Origin: Bimastos eiseni | Taxonomy: Eukaryota > Annelida > Clitellata > Crassiclitellata > Lumbricidae | Assembly: GCA_959347315.1 (NCBI GenBank) | Contig: OY365809.1 | Span: 1,507,212-1,571,211 of the forward strand | Direction of reading: 5' to 3' | DNA: 64,000 nt | Shown: positions 61,501 through 64,000 of the stretch, piece after piece | Layout of the letters: every line of letters starts with the position of its first letter | How positions within the stretch are numbered: the stretch's first letter is position 1 | Notes under the pieces: generated by a model | The model's database searches: none | Seen by the model: the letters and a program-made list of their open reading frames with translations, nothing else | Told to the model about the DNA's origin: nothing | Made by a program: the position numbers and the translations under genes

Positions 61501-62290
61501 CTAGGTCAAGCGAGGTCAGATGATAGTAGGCGAGTCCAGGTAAGGTCAGGGTAGGTCAAGAGAGTTACGGTGAGGTCATCTGAGGTCGCCCTCCCTCCCT
61601 CACTATCAGAACCCACCCTCTCTCTTTCTTCCCATCTCCATCCCCTCTCTCGCTAGCTCCCTCCCTCCCTTCCTCCCTCCCTCCCTCCCTCCCCTCCTCT
61701 CTTCCTCCCTCCCTCCCTCCCTCCCTCCCTCCCTCCCTCCTCTCTTCCTCCCTCCCTCCCTCCCTCCCTTCCTCCCTCCCTCCCCTCCTCTCTTCCTCCC
61801 TCCCTCCCTCCCTCCCTCCCTTCCTCCCTCCCTCCCCTCCTCTCTTCCTCCCTCCCTCCCTCCCTCCCTTCCTCCCTCCCTCCCCTCCTCTCTTCCTCCC
61901 TCCCTCCCTCCCTTCCTCCCTCCCTCCCCTCCTCTCTTCCTCCCTCCCTCCCTCCCTTCCTCCCTCCCTCCCCTCCTCTCTTCCTCCCTCCCTCCCTCCC
62001 TCCCTTCCTCTCTTCCTCCCTCCCTCCCTCCCTCCCTTCCTCTCTTCCTCCCTCCCACTGACCTGATAGTAGTCGACGGCTGTGATGAAGCTGTTGTAGG
62101 GTAGAAGGAACCCGATCCCGCAGAGGACGAGAGCCAGGTAGATGCACCGATAGCTGTCCAGAGGAGGTAGGATCCGACTCCGTGGGCAGTGTCTCCCTCT
62201 GGCGTTCCCCGGCGGCGACGAAACGATCTCCACCTTCGACGACGTCTCCGATCGCAGCTGACAGTAGCCTCGAGTCAGGTTCTCGTCCAT
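49770..62290 (-). CDS. SLC29A4: Equilibrative nucleoside transporter family, ENT4/PMAT type, eight coding exons
   Basis: Predicted multi-pass (ENT family, 11 TM) plasma-membrane transporter. Vertebrate SLC29A4 moves monoamines and organic cations, and adenosine at acidic pH. Exons 62290-62063, 61003-60745, 54952-54878, 54551-54313, 53935-53683, 52988-52801, 50827-50587 and 49975-49770 join with consistent phases (0,1,1,0,1,0,1) into about 562 residues, close to human ENT4. Recognisable blocks: GFLLPYNSFITAVDYY (TM1), FDMSLTYI (TM2), QQSSFYGYTSMLPPRY then TGESAAG (TM4-5), RILTKSL, a long hydrophilic loop, GLAYFVTLSLFPGIESE, ITNGYFGSVPMIL and LGLTTGSAVAY. Glu187 in TGES matches the glutamate linked in ENT4 to cation selectivity. 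Substrate is inferred from family. Confidence 0.92.
50040..50098. repeat. (ATTCY)n pentanucleotide repeat
   Basis: ATTCTATTCC units, about eleven pentamers, next to a LINE tail copy. Confidence 0.9.
50098..50190 (-). mobile_element. LINE 3'-end copy (GCGCTATAAA-tail family)
   Basis: Plus strand shows TTCTAAAGCGCCTCTCACAG and ATCAGAGGCGCTCCCAGTGC, a truncated copy of the tail family. Confidence 0.55.
50587..50827 (-). CDS. SLC29A4: SLC29A4-like exon 7 (TM9-TM10)
   Basis: Acceptor GTTGCCTAG|GTGATA, donor CTCACAG|GTTCCA, phase 0 to 1. Encodes VIASVQYDWPRGRLVLCTLS, RLVIVPLMMLC, AILSAVLGITNGYFGSVPMI and LAPSRVPDKQKELT. NGYFGS is a strong ENT family signature. A perfect CCATGG-centred palindrome sits about 26 bp upstream of the acceptor. 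Confidence 0.95.
50845..51124. repeat. Degenerate minisatellite of CCATGGCAAC palindromes, left part
   Basis: Units of about 30-35 bp with TTACCATGGTAAC, TTGCCATGGTAGC, GCATGGCAACAC. Includes a perfect GTTACCATGGTAAC palindrome at 50853-50866. Continues beyond the inserted Tc1-like relic. Confidence 0.8.
51125..52120 (+). mobile_element. Decayed Tc1-like element (992 bp) in SLC29A4 intron 6
   Basis: TA CAGGGTGACACAAAGTTCG at the left and the inverse of TAGGGTGGCACAAAAGTTCG at the right, with similarity extending over about 32 bp. Inside, plus-strand frames show FQ*DGACCHNS (second catalytic region, with a stop) and WPRKTSRISHIENLWSILSL, then RRLQRTWRPIEI. N-terminal and first catalytic regions are missing. 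Confidence 0.82.
52121..52345. repeat. Degenerate minisatellite of CCATGGCAAC palindromes, right part
   Basis: TTACCATGGCAAC at 52124 and 52278, TTACCATGGTAAC at 52187, TTACCATGGCACC at 52252. Confidence 0.8.
52429..52528. repeat. Two (TA)n microsatellites
   Basis: TA tracts at about 52429-52448 and 52496-52528. Confidence 0.9.
52675..52780 (+). repeat. SINE-like repeat copy (CAGTCCCAAGCCTGG family)
   Basis: CTCCACTGTTTGCACTCTGA, CAGTGCCAGTCCCAAGCCTG, TTAATGATCTTTGTTATCA, CGCTAAACTGCAACTATTAA. One of the fullest copies; ends about 20 bases from the exon 6 donor. Confidence 0.8.
52801..52988 (-). CDS. SLC29A4: SLC29A4-like exon 6 (TM7-TM8)
   Basis: Acceptor TTTCCTAACCGCAG|ATGG, donor GGAAAG|GTAAAC, phase 1 to 0. 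Encodes (N)GFLARYEVSKYIWPYMVSIG, LAYFVTLSLFPGIESE and PVLLISVFNLFDFLGK, the characteristic post-loop ENT block (FxTLxxFPGxxSE, FNxxDFxGK). Confidence 0.95.
53030..53150. repeat. (GTCT)n microsatellite
   Basis: Interrupted GTCTGTCTATCT tract in intron 5. Confidence 0.85.
53683..53935 (-). CDS. SLC29A4: SLC29A4-like exon 5 (large cytoplasmic loop)
   Basis: Acceptor GATGCCTTAG|GTTGAC, donor AAGA|GTAAGA, phase 0 to 1. Encodes about 84 hydrophilic residues beginning VDILDGNVMRDNYGVLVVQS, with a Ser/Pro-rich stretch, no membrane segment, ending LSLWDTAK. This loop diverges quickly in ENT proteins, so phase and position carry the assignment. Confidence 0.8.
53940..54170. repeat. Degenerate ~26 bp minisatellite filling most of intron 4
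   Basis: About nine copies of CATGTCAACCTATTCAATCT plus ATTACG, running up to the exon 5 acceptor. Confidence 0.75.
54313..54551 (-). CDS. SLC29A4: SLC29A4-like exon 4 (TM5-TM6 and start of cytoplasmic loop)
   Basis: Acceptor CGATCCGATCAG|GTGCTG, donor GAAGAA|GTAAGC, phase 1 to 0. Encodes (S)AAGLIVSINRILTKSLVDD, a hydrophobic segment (IIFLSISILSVFVCCVVFHL), then TRRTDFVRFYVG and the acidic start of the large intracellular loop ending GNAEE. Confidence 0.92.
54878..54952 (-). CDS. SLC29A4: SLC29A4-like exon 3 (TM4-TM5 junction, 75 nt)
   Basis: A short exon found by phase and homology. Acceptor GCTGTTGTAG|TTCAG, donor GAGA|GTGAGT, phases 1 to 1. Encodes (V)QQSSFYGYTSMLPPRYTQ, then AVMTGE. This block is diagnostic of ENT4. 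Glu187 is its last full codon. Confidence 0.93.
55005..55245. repeat. Purine-rich low-complexity stretch
   Basis: GAGGAGGA/GAAGGAG-type sequence upstream of exon 3. Confidence 0.75.
55734..55885. mobile_element. hAT-type MITE with 7/8 matching target duplication
   Basis: The element 55742-55877 (136 bp) begins CAGAGGCGTTGATCT and ends AGATCGCCGCCTCTG, 13 of 15 bases complementary. Flanks are AGTGTAGT and AGTGTGGT. Internal G- and C-runs can pair. Intron 2 of the SLC29A4-like gene. Confidence 0.78.
56223..57575. other. Intron 2 stretch with one short repeat, otherwise nothing recognised
   Basis: A CTGGTGCCCTG-family copy is at 56223-56280 and a (TTGTA)3 tail at 57536-57553. No other supported feature. 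Confidence 0.5.
57578..57690 (+). repeat. SINE-like repeat copy (CAGTCCCAAGCCTGG family)
   Basis: CTCCTCCGCTAGTTGCGCTC, CAGTCCCAAGCCTGGATAAA, GGGAGGGCGACGCTAATGG, ACTGCAACTACCA. Confidence 0.8.
57690..57965. repeat. Degenerate ~32 bp minisatellite
   Basis: Copies of ATCAGGTCATGTTTATT and CTATAGATACC, about eight, diverged. Confidence 0.7.
58335..58580. repeat. (TG)n, CTGT and (TA)n microsatellites
   Basis: (TG)n at 58335-58372, CTGTCT-rich to 58495, (TA)n with GTA interruptions to 58580. Confidence 0.9.
58721..58930. repeat. (CAGT)n tetranucleotide tract
   Basis: About 52 units, with CAGACAGT interruptions near 58805 and 58885. Confidence 0.95.
59200..59790. repeat. CCAAT-rich degenerate repeat
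   Basis: At least eight CCAAT boxes (for example 59225, 59286, 59311, 59548, 59739, 59768), many within CCGCCCACCAATC. A smaller cluster of five lies at 58048-58299. Confidence 0.6.
60244..60472 (-). mobile_element. tRNA-derived SINE, minus-strand copy
   Basis: On the minus strand: head GTGTCACGGTGGCCGATTGG with A box, TTAGAGCGGTCAGTCTGTAA, perfect B box GGTTCGATCC (60408-60417), body shared with 30441-30658, and TTGTATTGTATTATAGG tail. It lacks a paired acceptor stem, so it is not called a tRNA gene. Confidence 0.85.
60580..60665 (-). repeat. SINE-like repeat copy (CAGTCCCAAGCCTGG family)
   Basis: Plus strand: CATTAGCGTCGGCCTCCTC, TTTATCCCAACTTGGGACTG. It is 80 bases from the exon 2 donor. 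Confidence 0.7.
60745..61003 (-). CDS. SLC29A4: SLC29A4-like exon 2 (TM2-TM3)
   Basis: Acceptor TGATTTACAG|GCGAAG (phase 0) and donor ACCG|GTGAGT (phase 1). Encodes AKHGPGTTIIFDMSLTYICV, then VSLRIRITVGYVLSFGMLLL and CDVSLGLFPPTQSYHLTLVA, ending LGCT. The order matches the TM2-TM3 block of ENT4. An AGGTCA-type direct repeat lies just upstream of the acceptor at 61013-61028. Confidence 0.92.
61062..61376 (-). mobile_element. LINE 3'-end copy with residual ORF2 C-terminus
   Basis: Minus strand encodes AIAVVGPSTWNDLPPSLGTK followed by SASRFQMRFFSHG and ends GCACTATATAAATC. Best copy of the tail family; it shows the family is a non-LTR element end. Within intron 1 of the SLC29A4-like gene. Confidence 0.72.
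61384..61588 (+). promoter_or_regulatory. AGGTCA array on a 10-bp register (DR4-type)
   Basis: Perfect AGGTCA at 61384, 61394, 61404, 61474, 61493, 61503, 61513, 61543, 61553 and 61573, with near matches at 61454, 61464 and 61583. Neighbouring hexamers are separated by four bases, the DR4 layout bound by thyroid-receptor/LXR-type heterodimers in other animals. Function here is inference; it may only be a decamer minisatellite. Confidence 0.5.
61590..62056. repeat. CCCT-rich minisatellite (G-rich on gene strand) at exon 1 donor
   Basis: Units of 40-60 bases built of CCCTCC, TTCC and CCCCTCCTCTCTT. The sense transcript would read GGGAGGGAGGGAGGG repeatedly, beginning within ten bases of the donor. 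Confidence 0.92.
62063..62290 (-). CDS. SLC29A4: SLC29A4-like exon 1 (N-terminus and TM1)
   Basis: Starts at ATG 62290 (MDENLTRGYCQLRSE), followed by a basic hydrophilic stretch and TM1 with GIGFLLPYNSFI. A TAG lies a few codons upstream in frame, within ..GATGTCCTAG|GCCTTGGCG, which could itself be an acceptor, so a 5' UTR intron or further N-terminal coding exon is possible. The donor is TATCAG|GTCAGT, phase 0, directly followed by a 430-base G-rich repeat on this strand. Confidence 0.85.
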
Positions 62291-62627
62291 CGCCAAGGCC
62301 TAGGACATCGGAGCAGAAACACGATGTGCTCGTGAATAAGCTGGTGCCCTGCGATTGGCGTTCTAGTGACGCTTTAGAGGTTTCGAGATTGATATGGCGA
62401 CAGGTCAACTGTGCAATGTGCAGTGTAATGTGTTGCTGCACGCAATCATGGATTTGCAATATTGGTAACAATGTATGTAGGGCTTGGATTGAGAGTTTAA
62501 CTACATTTTGTGGCAGCAATAATTTCGAGCAATGTTCGCCGTAAGTGTGGAATTTGTGAGAGCGATTGAGCAGTTTCATTTAAACCACACTTTGTGATTA
62601 CAAATCGATCAATCAGTCTGTGCAATT

Positions 62628-62735
62628 ATTATAGCGATTCTTTACGATAACTATTCCGAAGCGCTCCCGACCCAGGTCCGTTCAAAGAGGAAAGTCTCGA
62701 GTAGTCTATAGAAAGAGCCAGAAAGGTACCGCTAG
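62628..62735 (-). mobile_element. LINE 3'-end copy (GCGCTATAAA-tail family), diverged
   Basis: Plus strand TTATAGCGATTCTTTACG, ACTATTCCGAAGCGCTCCC matches the family's end. Confidence 0.5.
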
Positions 62736-62834
62736 AGAGAACGCATGTCAGATGTGAGGCTGTTCGAAACACTGGGATCACAACTGCGAAAGCTCCATTC
62801 TGTCTGGGGGCAGTGCGAGCATTTCGAAAGATCA

Positions 62835-63020
62835 TTAGCTTTGCCCACCTCTTTATCCAGGCTTGGGACTGGCACTGTCAGAAGGCAGATAGTGGAGGAG
62901 TTTACAGCGTTTATGATAGTAATAATTTCAGCTTAATGACATCGTGTGATAACAGGATCATAAGCGTGGCCCTCCTCCTTAGTCCAGGCTTCGGACTGGC
63001 ACTGCCAGTGGCGGAGTTGT
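62835..63020 (-). repeat. Two SINE-like repeat copies in tandem (CAGTCCCAAGCCTGG family)
   Basis: Copies at about 62835-62905 and 62935-63020, same orientation, joined through a TTAATGACATCGTGTGATAA tail. A third, partial copy is at 63390-63460. Confidence 0.78.
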
Positions 63021-63459
63021 GATCAAGAATGTCCAGAATGCAAACCAAATAACTTCTCGCAGGCGACGACTAGATGGCGCCACTGGTCGCCGTGTCAAAT
63101 TATTCATGACGTGTTTAATTATTCATGACACTGGCGGCGTGCAATCAGAATGAACGGATGGAATGGACATATTGATCGCAGTCGGGATTTCTGACAGACA
63201 GGTGTGACCGTTGATGAGGAGACTGAGAGGATGCCGGTTGCTAGCAGACCTATCCATGGCTCGCCTATGTGGCTTTCGCAAGGGTCTCTTCCTCTGACTA
63301 AGTGGTCAACTTTACGGAGAGGGGGGTTAGAGGGGCTCGACCCCCAAATTCTGCGGCTAAAAGGGCGTTGATATGGTAGTACTAGAAGTTGCATTTTGAC
63401 AACATCGTGTCATAAGATTGACCATTAGCGTCTCCGGCTTCCTTTATCCAGACTTGGGA

Positions 63460-64000
63460 CAGGTAGTTTTTCATTTGGCGAGCGCTCTGTGTGAGGCCGT
63501 GGTTGTATTACTAACATGGCTGATTTATATGTTTAGATTAACACAGCCCTCAGTTGACGCGACGGCAAATGGCGCTCATGATATCGAATGTCGGCGAATT
63601 GTGTAATTCAAAACTGAAATGTCAATAACTCGGAATATAAAGTAAATTGTGTGCTGAAAATAGCCACGTTGACCTAAATTCGCATACGAACATTTTGCAA
63701 AATCCATATCGCCAGAGCGTTCCGTTAGTGAGCCCTTCTTGGGGAAAACAGAAAAAAATCTCCGCTTTATAATTTAGGTTTAGTTTCGAACTTTAGATGA
63801 TGAGTGGCCGTTTTTTAAATGAACCATTCGCAATTCAACAGAAGTGGTACACGTCGAGCCTGCTGTTACTTATTTTCTAGTCGACCAATGATTTGGGTTT
63901 ATGTAGCTGCAGCCAATAACTTTTCAAAGGTGTCTTACTATGTCTCGTTCTCTTTTGCTTTTCTCATCAGCTACTTCTTCTCGCGGGGCCTTGCACATTG
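63460..64000. other. Upstream of the SLC29A4-like gene, nothing recognised
   Basis: No promoter motif or exon could be supported. ORFs at 63119-63394 (minus) and 63418-63606 (plus) show no domain. Confidence 0.45.

Noticed and set aside
61565..62579. Gly/Arg/Glu-rich 308-residue ORF around transporter exon 1
   Set aside because: Wrong frame of exon 1 plus the G-rich intronic repeat; the correct frame carries the TM1 block and a good donor.

Overview
This is eukaryotic, intron-containing DNA. It most likely comes from a marine invertebrate animal; the sequence alone does not fix the phylum. Reasons: two animal membrane-protein genes are split by GT/AG introns in matching phase, remnants of non-LTR retrotransposons, tRNA-derived SINEs, Tc1-like and hAT-like DNA elements are scattered throughout, and simple and degenerate tandem repeats are very dense. 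No bacterial operon, CRISPR array, rRNA gene or functional tRNA gene was seen.

Left gene (minus strand, 15213 to 1612): a Shaw/Kv3-type voltage-gated potassium channel with four coding exons. Exon 1 carries the T1 tetramerisation domain with a complete zinc motif, exon 2 carries S1-S2, exon 3 carries S3 to S6 with the TVGYGD filter, and a distant proline-rich exon at 2207-1612 fits in phase as the cytoplasmic tail. The voltage sensor is odd: Thr replaces the conserved S2 glutamate of the charge-transfer centre, and Ser replaces one S4 arginine. Just upstream, an ORF with 27 consecutive ATG codons ends in a TGATG overlap with the channel start.

Middle (about 15.5 to 49.7 kb): no host gene recognised. 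It holds LINE fragments, a Tc1-like element with 199-bp inverted repeats and a DD37E-type but frameshifted transposase, a 14/15-bp minisatellite of about 900 bp, a pure (AAG)281 tract, ATT microsatellites with nested segmental duplication, a tRNA-type SINE, and many degenerate minisatellites.

Right gene (minus strand, 62290 to 49770): an equilibrative nucleoside transporter family member of the SLC29A4 (ENT4/PMAT) type. All eight coding exons can be placed with consistent phases and give about 562 residues. Its introns contain an AGGTCA direct-repeat array on a 10-bp register, a G-rich tract directly after the exon 1 donor, a decayed Tc1-like element inserted in a minisatellite of CCATGG palindromes, an hAT-type MITE, and CCAAT-rich stretches.

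The two genes face the same way but nothing suggests they are functionally linked. The most distinctive layer of the window is its repeats: minisatellites inside a solo LTR, inside a SINE-like repeat, at LINE 3' ends, and as much of the intron sequence.
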